From positions 1 through 38,875 of the forward strand of contig JAUMXI010000005.1 in NCBI GenBank assembly GCA_030529185.1: a stretch of DNA of 38,875 bases. Reading direction: 5' to 3'. The notes below the pieces were generated by a model. That model worked only from the letters and a program-made list of their open reading frames with translations. It was not told the origin of the DNA and ran no database searches. Numbering within the stretch: the stretch's first letter is position 1; every line of letters begins with the position of its first letter. The position numbers and the translations under genes are program-made. The stretch is from Flavobacteriaceae bacterium (GTDB lineage Bacteria; Bacteroidota; Bacteroidia; Flavobacteriales; Weeksellaceae). Below, piece after piece: positions 16,151 to 25,355 of this stretch.

Positions 16151-17596
16151 ATGCTTTTTAACTCTATAGAATTTGCTATTTTCTTGCCAATAGTTTTTTT
16201 ATTGTACTGGTTTGTATTTCAGAGAGATTTGAAAACGCAGAACCTTTTTATTGTTATCGTTAGTTATATTTTTTATGGCTGGTGGGATTGGCGATTTTTA
16301 TTTCTTATTGCGTTTAGTTCGGCTTTGGATTTTGTTTTAGGGATATGCCTTTCCAAAGAGGAAAACCAACTCAAAAGAAAATGGTTATTAGCAACAAGTT
16401 TGGTGGTCAATCTTGGGTTTTTGGGCTTTTTTAAGTACTTTAATTTCTTTATCGATAATTTCATTACTGCCTTTACATTCTTTGGAGTGAAGCCCAATAT
16501 CCATACGATGCAAATTCTTCTTCCTGTGGGGATTAGCTTTTATACTTTCCAAACTTTAAGCTATACCATAGATGTTTATAAAAGGAATTTAGCACCTACC
16601 CGAGACTTCATCGCCTTTTCTGCTTTTGTAAGTTTTTTCCCCCAATTAGTAGCAGGACCTATTGAGAGGGCAACTCATCTACTTCCGCAGTTTTATCAGA
16701 AACGAAATTTTAATTATGAACTTGCCAAAGACGGAATGAGACAGATTCTTTGGGGATTTTTCAAGAAAATGGTCATTGCTGATAATTGTGCAGTTTTTGC
16801 GAATGAAATCTTTGCCAATTCTGAAACTTCTTCGGGGAGCGTTCTGGTTTTAGGAGCTTTGTTCTTTACTTTCCAAATCTATGGCGATTTTTCTGGTTAT
16901 TCCGACATCGCTATTGGAACTTCCAAACTATTTGGTTTTAATTTGATGAAGAATTTTGCCTTTCCATACTTTTCCCGAAGTGTTGCAGAGTTTTGGAGAA
17001 GGTGGCATATTTCGCTTTCTACTTGGTTTAGAGACTATCTTTATTTTCCCTTAGGGGGGAGTAGGGGGGGATATTTAAAACAAGTCAGAAACACCTTTAT
17101 TATCTTTCTGGTAAGCGGTTTTTGGCACGGTGCCAACTGGACTTTTATCATTTGGGGATTGGTCAATGCTTTATTCATAATGCCTTCTATTCTGATGAAG
17201 ACCAATAGAAACCATTTAGGAACCGTTGCCGAAGGAAAAATCTTCCCTTCTTTCAAGGAGTTGTTAAGCATTTTAATCACTTTTACACTCATCGTTTTCA
17301 CTTGGATTTTCTTCCGAGCAGAGAATGTGGGACACGCTTTTTCTTATATTTCTGGAATTTTTGATAGCAGCTTATTTTCTTTTCCTCAACTGAAAAAAGC
17401 CGCTTTGGCTACGCTTATCCTTATCGTATTCTTTATGATGATTGAATGGAAAGGGCGAGAGAATAATTATGCCATTGAGAAAATGCTTCTCTCTAAAAAT
17501 AGATGGATAAGATGGTCATTTTATGCTTTTATTATAATGCTTATCGGTCTTTTTATGCAAACTAATGAAACGCCGTTTATCTATTTTCAATTCTAA
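16151..17596 (+). CDS. MBOAT-family O-acyltransferase (AlgI/DltB-like)
   Basis: The 481-residue polytopic membrane protein has about 10-12 hydrophobic segments. It carries the MBOAT signatures of AlgI: PVGISFYTFQTLSYTIDVY (126-144), FFPQLVAGPIERA, FWRRWHISLSTWFRDYLYFP (281-300), LGGSRGG, and the catalytic His326 in SGFWHGANW. These enzymes pass acyl groups, usually acetyl, across the membrane for transfer to extracellular polysaccharide. The SGNH-fold gene 4 bp downstream is its expected partner, as in AlgI with AlgJ/X or DltB with DltD. Two short G runs (G6 17054-17059, G7 17064-17070) encode the conserved LGGSRGG and are probably codon-driven. The likely target is the glycan made by the upstream GT2 enzymes. 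Confidence 0.92.
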   Translation: MLFNSIEFAIFLPIVFLLYWFVFQRDLKTQNLFIVIVSYIFYGWWDWRFLFLIAFSSALDFVLGICLSKEENQLKRKWLLATSLVVNLGFLGFFKYFNFFIDNFITAFTFFGVKPNIHTMQILLPVGISFYTFQTLSYTIDVYKRNLAPTRDFIAFSAFVSFFPQLVAGPIERATHLLPQFYQKRNFNYELAKDGMRQILWGFFKKMVIADNCAVFANEIFANSETSSGSVLVLGALFFTFQIYGDFSGYSDIAIGTSKLFGFNLMKNFAFPYFSRSVAEFWRRWHISLSTWFRDYLYFPLGGSRGGYLKQVRNTFIIFLVSGFWHGANWTFIIWGLVNALFIMPSILMKTNRNHLGTVAEGKIFPSFKELLSILITFTLIVFTWIFFRAENVGHAFSYISGIFDSSLFSFPQLKKAALATLILIVFFMMIEWKGRENNYAIEKMLLSKNRWIRWSFYAFIIMLIGLFMQTNETPFIYFQF

Positions 17597-17600
17597 TCCT

Positions 17601-18542
17601 ATGAAAAGTTTTATTAAAAATATCATACTATTTTCGCTATTTGCAGGAGGCTTTTATCTGGTTGCCTTACCAGTTTGGAGTTATGTCTTACCGCCCTTTA
17701 TGGCAAAAAATGTAAGAAGTTGCGTAGGCTGTTATGGGCATCTCTTTACCCGAGTGAGTGAGATTGAAAATATTAAAAATCCTGATATTCTCTTTTTGGG
17801 TTCATCACACGCTTACAGAGGTTTAGACCCGAGAGTGTTTGAAAAGGAAGGTATTTCAAGTTTTAATTTAGGTTCAAGCTCTCAATCGCCAATCAATACC
17901 AAAGTTTTGCTTCATCAATATTTGGATAAAATCAAACCGAAAATGGTGGTTTATGAAGTCTATGCAGGAACGCTCACTTCCGATGGCGTGGAGTCTTCTT
18001 TGGATTTGTTAAGTAATAATAAAATTGATGAAAATGCTGTAAAAATGGCTTTTGATATTCATCAACTGACCACTTATAATACGCTGATTTATGGTTATTT
18101 TAGACAAATTTTTGGATTGAATAAACACTTTAAAGAAGCTCCTGTTCAAGATGGAAATATTTATGTAAAAGGTGGATTTATAGAAAGCGAGTTTAGGGAA
18201 AATCCATTAGAGGAAGAGAGCGTGAATAAATGGCATATCAACCCTGTACAAATCCAAGCCTTAAAGGAAAATATTGCGTTCATTGAAAAACGAAAAATCC
18301 CTATTGTTCTCATACAAGCCCCCATTACCCAGAAACTTTATAACGCACGAACCAATAATAAGGAAGTAGATAGTCTCCTTGCTACTTTGGGAACATACAA
18401 AAATTTTCAAGGCGAAATTCCACTCAATGACACACTTGATTTTTACGATAGCAATCACTTAAACCAAGAGGCGGTTGTGAAATTTAATGAAAAGATGATA
18501 GAATATTTAAAAACAATCAAAATAAAAAATCTACCTTATTGA
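17601..18542 (+). CDS. SGNH-fold membrane-anchored acyltransferase partner (AlgJ/DltD-like)
   Basis: The 313-residue product begins with one N-terminal membrane segment (about 5-32) that would anchor an extracytoplasmic domain. The SGNH features are GSSHAYRG (67-74, nucleophile Ser in block I) and the C-terminal block DSNHLN (283-288) with catalytic Asp283 and His286. The start at 17601 is chosen because it begins just after the MBOAT stop and gives a normal anchor; an upstream in-frame start at 17565 would overlap MBOAT and add 12 polar residues. Working with MBOAT, it likely completes transfer of an acyl group to surface polysaccharide. The gene end overlaps a bidirectional terminator. Confidence 0.82.
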   Translation: MKSFIKNIILFSLFAGGFYLVALPVWSYVLPPFMAKNVRSCVGCYGHLFTRVSEIENIKNPDILFLGSSHAYRGLDPRVFEKEGISSFNLGSSSQSPINTKVLLHQYLDKIKPKMVVYEVYAGTLTSDGVESSLDLLSNNKIDENAVKMAFDIHQLTTYNTLIYGYFRQIFGLNKHFKEAPVQDGNIYVKGGFIESEFRENPLEEESVNKWHINPVQIQALKENIAFIEKRKIPIVLIQAPITQKLYNARTNNKEVDSLLATLGTYKNFQGEIPLNDTLDFYDSNHLNQEAVVKFNEKMIEYLKTIKIKNLPY

Positions 18543-18554
18543 GGTAGATTTTTT
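18524..18554. terminator. Bidirectional terminator between the SGNH and KAS III genes
   Basis: AAAAAATCTACCT (18524-18536) pairs with AGGTAGATTTTTT (18542-18554) across TATTG. It contains the TGA of the SGNH gene and abuts the KAS III stop, giving A- and T-runs for both directions. Confidence 0.85.
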
Positions 18555-19520
18555 TTATATCTCAACAATCGTTGCTCCCCAAGAAAGTCCTACGCCAAAG
18601 CCTACCAACATTATCTTTTGCCCTGACATTAATTTTCCAGAATCCATTAAATCTTTTAAGGCAAGAGGAATGGTAGAAGAAACCGTATTGCCTCGCTTCT
18701 CTAAATTAATATAAAATCTTTCTTCTGGGATTTCTAATATTTCTCGTTGTCTGGTTAAAATATGCTTATTCGCTTGATGAAAAACAAAATAATCTATTTC
18801 CTCTTTGGTAAGATTGTTTTTTTTCAATATTTCATTGACAATCAGCGGAATTTTCTCAATGGTAAAGGCAAAAATTTTAGGTCCATTCATATAAAGGCAA
18901 TTCCCCATCGTATCGCCTTCCAAAATAGGATTTCTCCCTCCTCCATTTCTCACGATAAGGTTGTCATAACCACTGCCATCTGTCCCCAATTCAAATTGAA
19001 AACTCTGCTTCGTTTCATCTTTTTCCAGCAAAGTAGCCGCAGCTCCATCACCAAAAATAGTTCTATTAGATTTATCATCTGAACGAAGATATTTAGTGTA
19101 AGTTTCCGCCGTAACGAGCAATATCGTAGAGGCCACCCCTGTGGATATCAATCCTTTGGCAATACTCAGCCCATAAACAAAGCCCGAGCATCCCAAATTA
19201 AAATCCAAAGCACCAATATTCTTCCTCAAACCTAATCTATCTTGCAAAACACAAGCTGTAGTAGGAAGGTGATAATCAGGGCTTTGGGTACAAAATAAAA
19301 CAAAATCTATTTTATCTCTATCAAAATTTTTCAACAACTTTTCAGAGGCTCCAACGGCTAATTCCAACACACTTTCCTCCTGAGATGCGGTATGCCTTTG
19401 CTTTACCCCAACTTTATTGAATATCTTTTCAGGGCTCCATTCTGGGAACTCTTTTTGTAAATCTTCATTGGTGACAATCTTCTTTGGAAAAAAACTTTCT
19501 ATCGCAGAAATTCTAAACAT
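18555..19520 (-). CDS. Beta-ketoacyl-ACP synthase III family protein (FabH-like)
   Basis: The 321-residue thiolase-fold enzyme has an intact FabH triad: Cys111 in DFNLGCSGFVYGL, His248 in FVFHQANKH and Asn278 in KRGNTVSST. FGDGAAATLL and the C-terminal GFGVGLSWGA complete the family pattern. KAS III enzymes condense acyl-CoA with malonyl-ACP. It is the last gene of a minus-strand operon with OsmC and thioredoxin-like proteins rather than with fab or plsX genes, so it may be a specialised paralogue rather than the main fatty-acid initiator. It starts directly at the end of osmC with no gap. Confidence 0.85.
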   Translation of the reverse strand: MFRISAIESFFPKKIVTNEDLQKEFPEWSPEKIFNKVGVKQRHTASQEESVLELAVGASEKLLKNFDRDKIDFVLFCTQSPDYHLPTTACVLQDRLGLRKNIGALDFNLGCSGFVYGLSIAKGLISTGVASTILLVTAETYTKYLRSDDKSNRTIFGDGAAATLLEKDETKQSFQFELGTDGSGYDNLIVRNGGGRNPILEGDTMGNCLYMNGPKIFAFTIEKIPLIVNEILKKNNLTKEEIDYFVFHQANKHILTRQREILEIPEERFYINLEKRGNTVSSTIPLALKDLMDSGKLMSGQKIMLVGFGVGLSWGATIVEI

Positions 19521-19943
19521 CTAATTTAATTTTTTACCATTCACACTAATTTCGTATTTTATTTCCACCGAACTTTCCAGCATCTTGGAAACAGAACAAT
19601 ATTTTTCAAAAGACAATTTTACGGCTCTTTTGGCTTTTTCCTCCTCAATTTCTCCCTCCACAAAAAATTTCACCAAAATACTTTTAAACGGCTTAGCATC
19701 GCCCACCTCTACTCTTTCGCCTTCTACCTCCGAAGAAAAATGAGTGATATTTTGCCTTTGTTTCTTCAAGATATGTACCAAATCTATTCCACTACACCCT
19801 GCCAAAGACATCAGTACTGCCTCCATTGGGCTTACCCCATTATTTTTTTCTTCTCGTATATTGTTCAGTAAGATTTTCTGACCATTTTCATTCTTACATT
19901 CAAAAAGAAAATTGTCATCAAGTCTATTTAAAGTGATTTTCAT
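19521..19943 (-). CDS. OsmC-family protein
   Basis: The 140-residue protein has the OsmC/YhfA fold pattern: SPMEAVLMSLAGCSGIDLVHIL with the first redox Cys, and a second conserved Cys in LSFEKYCSVSKML. Many members are thiol-dependent hydroperoxide reductases. It lies 3 bp after a thioredoxin-fold gene, which fits a peroxide or thiol role. The start is an ATG at 19943. The specific substrate is unknown. Confidence 0.85.
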   Translation of the reverse strand: MKITLNRLDDNFLFECKNENGQKILLNNIREEKNNGVSPMEAVLMSLAGCSGIDLVHILKKQRQNITHFSSEVEGERVEVGDAKPFKSILVKFFVEGEIEEEKAKRAVKLSFEKYCSVSKMLESSVEIKYEISVNGKKLN

Positions 19944-19946
19944 TGC

Positions 19947-20504
19947 TTATTTCCATTTAATATTACAACCTAAACTCGGTTTTTGCAAATCCTCTTGCGG
20001 TTGCCCAGCCAAAAGATTTTCAAAAGCAATAATCAAATCCTCTCCTGTCACTTCTTGCTGATTTCCAGGACGAGAATCGTCCATTTGCCCACGATAAATC
20101 AAATCTAATTTATCATCAAAGAAATAAAAATCTGGAGTGCAAGCCGCATCATATGCCTTTGCAATGGCTTGACTTTCATCATACAAATATGGGAATGTAA
20201 AGCCTTTCTCCTCTGCAAAATCCACCATCAGTTCAGGGGAATCTGCTGGATAATTCAAAACATCATTAGAATTAATCGCAATAAACTCAATGCCTTGAGC
20301 TTTATAATCTTCATAAAGTTCTGCCAATTTTTCAATAACATGAACCACGAACGGACAATGATTGCAAATGAACATCACCAAAGTTCCCTTTTTCCCTTTT
20401 AAAGTTTCCAAACTTTGTAATTCATTGTTTTTGGCTGGATTAGGCAATTCAAAAAACGGAGCCTTAGTTCCCAAAGCCAACATATTAGAAGGTGTTTTCG
20501 CCAT
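19947..20504 (-). CDS. Thioredoxin-fold AhpC/TSA-type redox protein
   Basis: The 185-residue product has the peroxiredoxin/thioredoxin pattern LGTKAPFFELPNPAKN near the start and a CxxC centre as CNHC (Cys47, Cys50) in MFICNHCPFVVHV. The later CTPDFYFFD contains the cis-Pro region. No signal peptide is visible, so it is probably cytoplasmic. Such proteins are common in Bacteroidota and are annotated as thioredoxin-family proteins; they probably reduce peroxides or disulphides. It follows the WCGDA thioredoxin-like gene by 13 bp in the operon. Confidence 0.85.
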   Translation of the reverse strand: MAKTPSNMLALGTKAPFFELPNPAKNNELQSLETLKGKKGTLVMFICNHCPFVVHVIEKLAELYEDYKAQGIEFIAINSNDVLNYPADSPELMVDFAEEKGFTFPYLYDESQAIAKAYDAACTPDFYFFDDKLDLIYRGQMDDSRPGNQQEVTGEDLIIAFENLLAGQPQEDLQKPSLGCNIKWK

Positions 20505-20517
20505 TTTTCTTTGTTTT

Positions 20518-21090
20518 TTAAATTAATTCTAAAATTTCATTAATCACATCAAAGCCTCTATTTTTAGCGTAATAAAGTTGTAAATCGTTATAAAACTGAG
20601 GTTTAGGATATTCCTCTGGATTGGCTTTGTGCTTCTTCAAAAGTTCTGTCCCGTAGGCTGGTCGCGGCCCCCAGTGGGTAATTACCTCATCGTTTTCATT
20701 CAAAATCACCACGATAGGAATGGAACGAGTACCGTTGGTTAAGAATTGGTCTATCAGCTCTGGATTTTCATCTCTATAAATTACTCGCACTTCATTTTTT
20801 CCTTTAAAGAAAAGGCTTACAGCAGGAACGGTCTGTCCAGCATCACCACACCACCCCTCTGAAATCACAAGGAATTTACCTTTAAATTGTTTTTCTTCTA
20901 AGGTTTTTAATTGATTTTCATCAGGTTTATAGACTTTTAGCATTCTGTTCATTCTCTGAACGCCCAGTTTATAATATTCCAGCATTCCCTTTTCCTCTTC
21001 GGTAAGGTCTGCCTCGTTTTTATTTACAATATCTTCCGTTTTTTGTAAGTATTCCTCAAAAGAAATCGCTTTTCCCCAATATTTTTTCAT
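20518..21090 (-). CDS. Thioredoxin-fold protein with a WCGDA site (Thioredoxin_9-like)
   Basis: The 190-residue product has the thioredoxin strand FLVISEGWCGDAGQTVPAV, but the redox motif is W80-C81-G82-D83-A84: only the first Cys of CxxC is present, with Asp and Ala following. The cis-Pro region appears as GTRSIPIVVILN. This matches the Thioredoxin_9 family, in which a one-Cys form is usual, so the gene is probably intact. A one-Cys site cannot make the normal intramolecular disulphide; it may act through mixed disulphides or not as an oxidoreductase. It lies 18 bp after aroC. Confidence 0.82.
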   Translation of the reverse strand: MKKYWGKAISFEEYLQKTEDIVNKNEADLTEEEKGMLEYYKLGVQRMNRMLKVYKPDENQLKTLEEKQFKGKFLVISEGWCGDAGQTVPAVSLFFKGKNEVRVIYRDENPELIDQFLTNGTRSIPIVVILNENDEVITHWGPRPAYGTELLKKHKANPEEYPKPQFYNDLQLYYAKNRGFDVINEILELI

Positions 21091-21108
21091 AATTTAAATA
21101 TTTTATTG

Positions 21109-22170
21109 TTAAAATTTTCTCATTTTATTAATTAAAAACATATCTGCCAGTACAAAATTCGTTAAAGCCTCCACGATAGGGACTGCTCTTGGCAATACGC
21201 AAGGGTCGTGCCGTCCTTTTCCTTGCATTTTCAATTTATTTCCTTGTTTATCAATAGTGTCTTGCTCCATTAATAAAGTAGCCACAGGTTTAAAAGCTAC
21301 ACGGAAATAAATATCCATTCCGTTGGAAATTCCGCCTTGTATTCCCCCCGAATGATTGGTTTTGGTTGTACCATCTTCATTAAAAATATCATTATGCTCC
21401 GAGCCTAATTTTTCTGCACCGCTAAAACCACTACCATATTCAAAACCTTTACAAGCGTTAATGCTCAACATTGCCTTTGCCAATTCCGCTTGAAGTTTAT
21501 TAAATACAGGTTCTCCCCAGCCTATCGGAAGATTTTTTGCAACACAAGTGATTGCCCCCCCCAATGTATCTCCTTTCTTTTTCGCTTCATTGATTTTTTC
21601 AATCATTTGCTTTGCTATCTCTTCCTTAGGGCATCTTATAATATTTTCATCAATCTTAGTTAAATCCAAATCTTGATAAGGAATATCACAAATCACATTT
21701 CCCACCGAGGACACATAAGCCTTGACCTCAACTTTTGGAATCAAATGTTTTGCCAATGCTCCTGCAATTACCCAATTTAGAGTTTCTCTCGCAGAAGAAC
21801 GCCCACCTCCCCTATAATCTCTTATTCCAAATTTTTTATCATAAGTAAAATCTGCGTGAGAAGGGCGATACACCTCCAAAATATGCTCATAATCTTTGGA
21901 TTTCTGATTGGTATTTTCCACCAAAAAACCAATGGGAGCCCCCGTAGATTTTCCTTGAAAAATCCCTGAAAGAAATTTCACTTTATCCTCTTCCTTCCTT
22001 TGCGTGACAATTTTAGATTGCCCCGGTTTTCTTCTATCCAATTGATTTTGAATGAAATCAAAATCAATCTCCACCCCAGCAGGGAAATTGGTTAAAATTC
22101 CTCCGTAGGCTTCTCCGTGGCTCTCTCCAAAAGAGGAAAGGCATAAATAATTCCCTAAAACTCCAAACAT
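21109..22170 (-). CDS. aroC: Chorismate synthase
   Basis: AroC converts 5-enolpyruvylshikimate-3-phosphate to chorismate, the last shared step to aromatic amino acids, using reduced FMN. The 353-residue protein has all signature regions: [12 protein letters not shown] (13-24), [27 protein letters not shown] and the C-terminal [17 protein letters not shown]. The length is typical. It lies 32 bp after a membrane-protein gene and heads a run of redox genes. A C8 run (21555-21562) encodes the conserved LGGA and shows no frame break. Confidence 0.95.
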   Translation of the reverse strand: MFGVLGNYLCLSSFGESHGEAYGGILTNFPAGVEIDFDFIQNQLDRRKPGQSKIVTQRKEEDKVKFLSGIFQGKSTGAPIGFLVENTNQKSKDYEHILEVYRPSHADFTYDKKFGIRDYRGGGRSSARETLNWVIAGALAKHLIPKVEVKAYVSSVGNVICDIPYQDLDLTKIDENIIRCPKEEIAKQMIEKINEAKKKGDTLGGAITCVAKNLPIGWGEPVFNKLQAELAKAMLSINACKGFEYGSGFSGAEKLGSEHNDIFNEDGTTKTNHSGGIQGGISNGMDIYFRVAFKPVATLLMEQDTIDKQGNKLKMQGKGRHDPCVLPRAVPIVEALTNFVLADMFLINKMRKF

Positions 22171-22202
22171 TCTACAAATATACTAAAAACCCTAAAAATG
22201 TT

Positions 22203-23831
22203 TTATTTTTCTTCCTTAATTTTTTCTATCATCAACCTAAGTTGTTGTTTTTCTCTATTTTCTAACTTTTTCCAAATAAAACCATCTTGTAATGCTTCTC
22301 CTTTAAGTTGAGGAAAAAACCCCAAAGTTTCAAACTCCTCCAAAGATGAAAGCGTAATCACGGGCAAAGCCACATCAAAGCCAAAAATATAATTTTGAGG
22401 AACATTAAAGGTTAAATTCCCTAATTTATGAGTAGAATACCGATTAAAAACATAGTGAGAAGGCTTATATATTTGCTTTAATTCAAAGCCTTTCATTACA
22501 GAACCCAAATGAAAACTGGGAATGTTCGCCTTCAAAACATTAGGAAAAAACAAAAGCCCAACACTGCCCAAACTTAGAATGGAAAACAAAATTAAAGAAT
22601 GTTTTTTTGTGAAAATATTTCTGAAAAGTATTATAAATATTACAAAAAACACCTCAATGAAAAAGCGATATTGTGCCGAAAACCAAAGCACAAACAAAGT
22701 TTTCGCCAATATACAAGTGAAAACCAGCGTAATAAGTAGATTTCCTTTCCTAATGGTATAAATCCCGAAAACAACTAAACTAAAAATCAAACCGAGATTG
22801 ATGATGCCTTTAATACCTTTTAAGAAAAGCCAATTCCAAATATACTCACCAGTAGAAAATTGTGCGATTTCTTCCAAAGTGTATTGTAAATCAAAGGTTT
22901 TTAAAACGGCAATTTCTTTTGATTCTGTAAAAAGTGCATCGTAAGGTTTCCAAGAAATATCCAAATCTATGACTTCCATCGGGAAAAACGGATAACCAAA
23001 AACCCAAAGATTTTTAACAATATACAAAACACTTAAAAAAGCACCCCAACCGATGAATTTTAAATTTTGTTTAAAAATAAAAATAGGATAGAAAAATGTG
23101 AGCATTGGCAACCAAAACATCGTTGGCTTGATACTGAAAACCAATACAGAAAAAGCAAAAAGCAAGGAAAATTGCCGATTCTTTTGTAAGATTTCGTTCA
23201 AAATCATTAGCGAAAAAACGATAACAGGCAAATCTGGGCTGGGAGACTGCACGAATAAAAACAAAATCGGTGAAAAACAAAGCATTGCCCAAGATTTTTT
23301 CTCCATTATATAAAGGAAAAACACTCCTAAAACCAATGTATTTATTCTCAAAAATGGATCGGAAAAATGAGAAAATCCCGCTTGAAAAATATGCCACGGC
23401 GACATTTGCCCCAAAACCCAATCTAAATTGGTAATTCCACGAACCAAACCAAATTCCGCAATCCATTTGATACTCGGAACATAATATCCGAAATGGTCTA
23501 AAATAAAGGGATAACCACTCCCCACCAGCGAGGAAATCAATATGGAAATCAGCCATAAAAAGCCATTTTTCCTATCAAAATTCAAAAATATTCGGTATGA
23601 TTGATAATAAAAAAACAAGAAAAATCCGATTAAAACGCTAATCAACTCTACATAAAAATTAATTGGACTGAAAAACGCCAAAAGATGCCAAACCACCATT
23701 AGCAAAATGATTCCAGATACCAATTGCCCCGAAATCCCATTCCATAAACTTCCAAAATAGTTCTGAAACAACTTCCCAAACCCCATTAATATAGGGAAAA
23801 TCAACAAAAATGAGAATAAAATATAAATCAT
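22203..23831 (-). CDS. Polytopic membrane protein, GT-C-like topology, function unknown
   Basis: The 542-residue protein has about 11-13 hydrophobic segments spread over residues 1-430 and a soluble C-terminal tail (about 440-542). The first outer loop includes FILDHFGYYVPSIKWIAEFG, an arrangement with acidic and aromatic residues reminiscent of GT-C glycosyltransferases and of the large multi-pass proteins annotated as LIC_10190-family in Bacteroidota. I cannot see a decisive catalytic motif. It is first in the minus-strand operon that continues to aroC, starting 95 bp from the divergent yicC. A role in cell-envelope glycans is possible but not supported by near neighbours. Confidence 0.6.
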   Translation of the reverse strand: MIYILFSFLLIFPILMGFGKLFQNYFGSLWNGISGQLVSGIILLMVVWHLLAFFSPINFYVELISVLIGFFLFFYYQSYRIFLNFDRKNGFLWLISILISSLVGSGYPFILDHFGYYVPSIKWIAEFGLVRGITNLDWVLGQMSPWHIFQAGFSHFSDPFLRINTLVLGVFFLYIMEKKSWAMLCFSPILFLFVQSPSPDLPVIVFSLMILNEILQKNRQFSLLFAFSVLVFSIKPTMFWLPMLTFFYPIFIFKQNLKFIGWGAFLSVLYIVKNLWVFGYPFFPMEVIDLDISWKPYDALFTESKEIAVLKTFDLQYTLEEIAQFSTGEYIWNWLFLKGIKGIINLGLIFSLVVFGIYTIRKGNLLITLVFTCILAKTLFVLWFSAQYRFFIEVFFVIFIILFRNIFTKKHSLILFSILSLGSVGLLFFPNVLKANIPSFHLGSVMKGFELKQIYKPSHYVFNRYSTHKLGNLTFNVPQNYIFGFDVALPVITLSSLEEFETLGFFPQLKGEALQDGFIWKKLENREKQQLRLMIEKIKEEK

Positions 23832-23901
23832 TAAATTGAAATTTATTTTACAAAATTAAGTTTAAAACCCATTATTTCCGAGAATTTTTATTGTAAATGT
23901 T

Positions 23902-23909
23902 TATATTTG
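23902..23909 (+). promoter_or_regulatory. Candidate -7 box for yicC-gmk-folB
   Basis: TATATTTG matches TAnnTTTG, 17 bp before the chosen yicC start. It lies within a longer in-frame extension of yicC starting at 23897, which helps reject that start. No good TTG is at the normal upstream distance. Confidence 0.4.
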
Positions 23910-23926
23910 TGAGAAATTTTAGGAAT

Positions 23927-24784
23927 ATGATATTATCAATGACAGGTTTCGGGAGAGCCGAAGGAATTTTTGAAGGGAAAAAAATCAGTATTGACCTCAA
24001 ATCCCTTAATAGTAAATCCTTTGACCTCAACCTTAAAATTCCACTAAAATACAAGGAAAAAGAATTTGAAATCAGAAAAATACTCAACGACCATATTTTA
24101 AGAGGAAAAGTAGATTGCTACATCTCTACGGAAGCTCTGGAATGCTCCAACGATGTGAAAATCAATCAAAATATTGTAAAATCTTATATGGAACAACTTC
24201 GCCAATGTGCTTCCGATGGTCCTGATTTTGAATATCTTAAAATGGCAATCCGTATGCCTGAAGCAATAAACACCAATATTGATGAACTCTCTGATAATGA
24301 GTATGTTTTTTTAACCAACATTTTGCAAGAGGCCATAAAAAAATTCATCAATTTTAGAAAAACCGAAGGGCAAATTTTAGCAGAAGAATTAGGAAATAAT
24401 ATTCAGAATATAGAAAATTTATTAACCCAAGTCGTTCCTTTTGAAGAAGAAAGAATAACCACGATAAAAGAGCGTTATCAGTCATCATTGAAGGATTTTG
24501 AGCAATTAGATGAAACGCGTTTTTACCAAGAAATGGCTTATTTTGTGGAAAAATTGGATATTTCCGAAGAGAAAGTTCGCCTTGCTCAACATCTGAAATA
24601 TTATTTGGAAGTGATGAATAACGAGGATTTTAACGGAAAAAAATTAGGGTTTATCAGTCAAGAAATTGGGCGAGAAATCAACACTTTGGGCTCAAAGGCC
24701 AATCACCACGAAATCCAAAAATTAGTGGTAATAATGAAGGATAATTTGGAGAAAATCAAGGAGCAAACCTTAAATGTATTATAG
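23927..24784 (+). CDS. YicC-family endoribonuclease
   Basis: The 285-residue product begins with the family hallmark MILSMTGFGRAEG. An in-frame ATG ten codons earlier exists, but it lies over the -7 box and adds residues outside the family pattern, so 23927 is preferred. The C-terminus keeps GFISQEIGREINTLGSKANHHEIQ, the most conserved block. YicC proteins are RNases implicated in mRNA or sRNA turnover. As in many bacteria, the next gene is gmk, 4 bp downstream, so co-transcription is expected. Confidence 0.9.
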   Translation: MILSMTGFGRAEGIFEGKKISIDLKSLNSKSFDLNLKIPLKYKEKEFEIRKILNDHILRGKVDCYISTEALECSNDVKINQNIVKSYMEQLRQCASDGPDFEYLKMAIRMPEAINTNIDELSDNEYVFLTNILQEAIKKFINFRKTEGQILAEELGNNIQNIENLLTQVVPFEEERITTIKERYQSSLKDFEQLDETRFYQEMAYFVEKLDISEEKVRLAQHLKYYLEVMNNEDFNGKKLGFISQEIGREINTLGSKANHHEIQKLVVIMKDNLEKIKEQTLNVL

Positions 24785-24788
24785 TAAA

Positions 24789-25355
24789 ATGAATAAAGTA
24801 ATCATATTTTCGGCACCTTCGGGAAGTGGCAAAACTACTTTGGTAAAGCATTGTTTAGGAATTTTTCCGCAATTGGAGTTTTCCATTTCAGCAACCACTC
24901 GTTCGCCCCGAGAGGGTGAGATCAACGGCAAAGATTATCATTTTCTAAGCCCAGAAGAATTTCGGAAAAAGATTTCGGAAAACGCCTTTGTAGAATATGA
25001 AGAAGTCTATACTGACAAATTTTATGGCACTTTAAAATCGGAAGTTGAGAGAATTTGGCAGAATAAAAACATTGTGATTTTTGATGTTGATGTCGTGGGA
25101 GGTGTTAATTTAAAAAAGATTTTTGGTGAACAGGCAATGAGCATTTTCATCGCACCGCCGTCCATAGAAGAGCTGGAAAGAAGGCTCATCAACCGAAATA
25201 CCGATACTTTGGAGACCATTAAAACCCGCGTGAGCAAAGCCCAAGAGGAATTGACTTACCAAAATCAATTTGACCAAATTTTAGTGAATGATGATTTGGA
25301 AAAAGCGAAAAAAGAAATTGAAAATCTGATTCTTAACTTTATTGACAATGAATAA
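24789..25355 (+). CDS. gmk: Guanylate kinase
   Basis: Gmk phosphorylates GMP to GDP with ATP. The 188-residue form from the ATG at 24789 begins MNKVIIFSAPSGSGKTTLVK with the P-loop APSGSGKTT; the alternative ATG at 24774 would overlap yicC and add five residues. The GMP-binding region SATTRSPREGEINGKDYHFL and ENAFVEYEEVY are complete. The 3' end overlaps folB by 8 bp. It is an essential nucleotide enzyme with no unusual features. Confidence 0.95.
   Translation: MNKVIIFSAPSGSGKTTLVKHCLGIFPQLEFSISATTRSPREGEINGKDYHFLSPEEFRKKISENAFVEYEEVYTDKFYGTLKSEVERIWQNKNIVIFDVDVVGGVNLKKIFGEQAMSIFIAPPSIEELERRLINRNTDTLETIKTRVSKAQEELTYQNQFDQILVNDDLEKAKKEIENLILNFIDNE

Noticed and set aside
17054-17070. G6 and G7 runs in the MBOAT gene as switches
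   Set aside because: Both encode the conserved LGGSRGG motif and the frame is intact; the runs are short compared with G10 and C14, so codon constraint explains them.
21555-21562. C8 run in aroC as a phase-variation tract
   Set aside because: It encodes conserved Gly codons, the frame is intact across it, and the gene is housekeeping.
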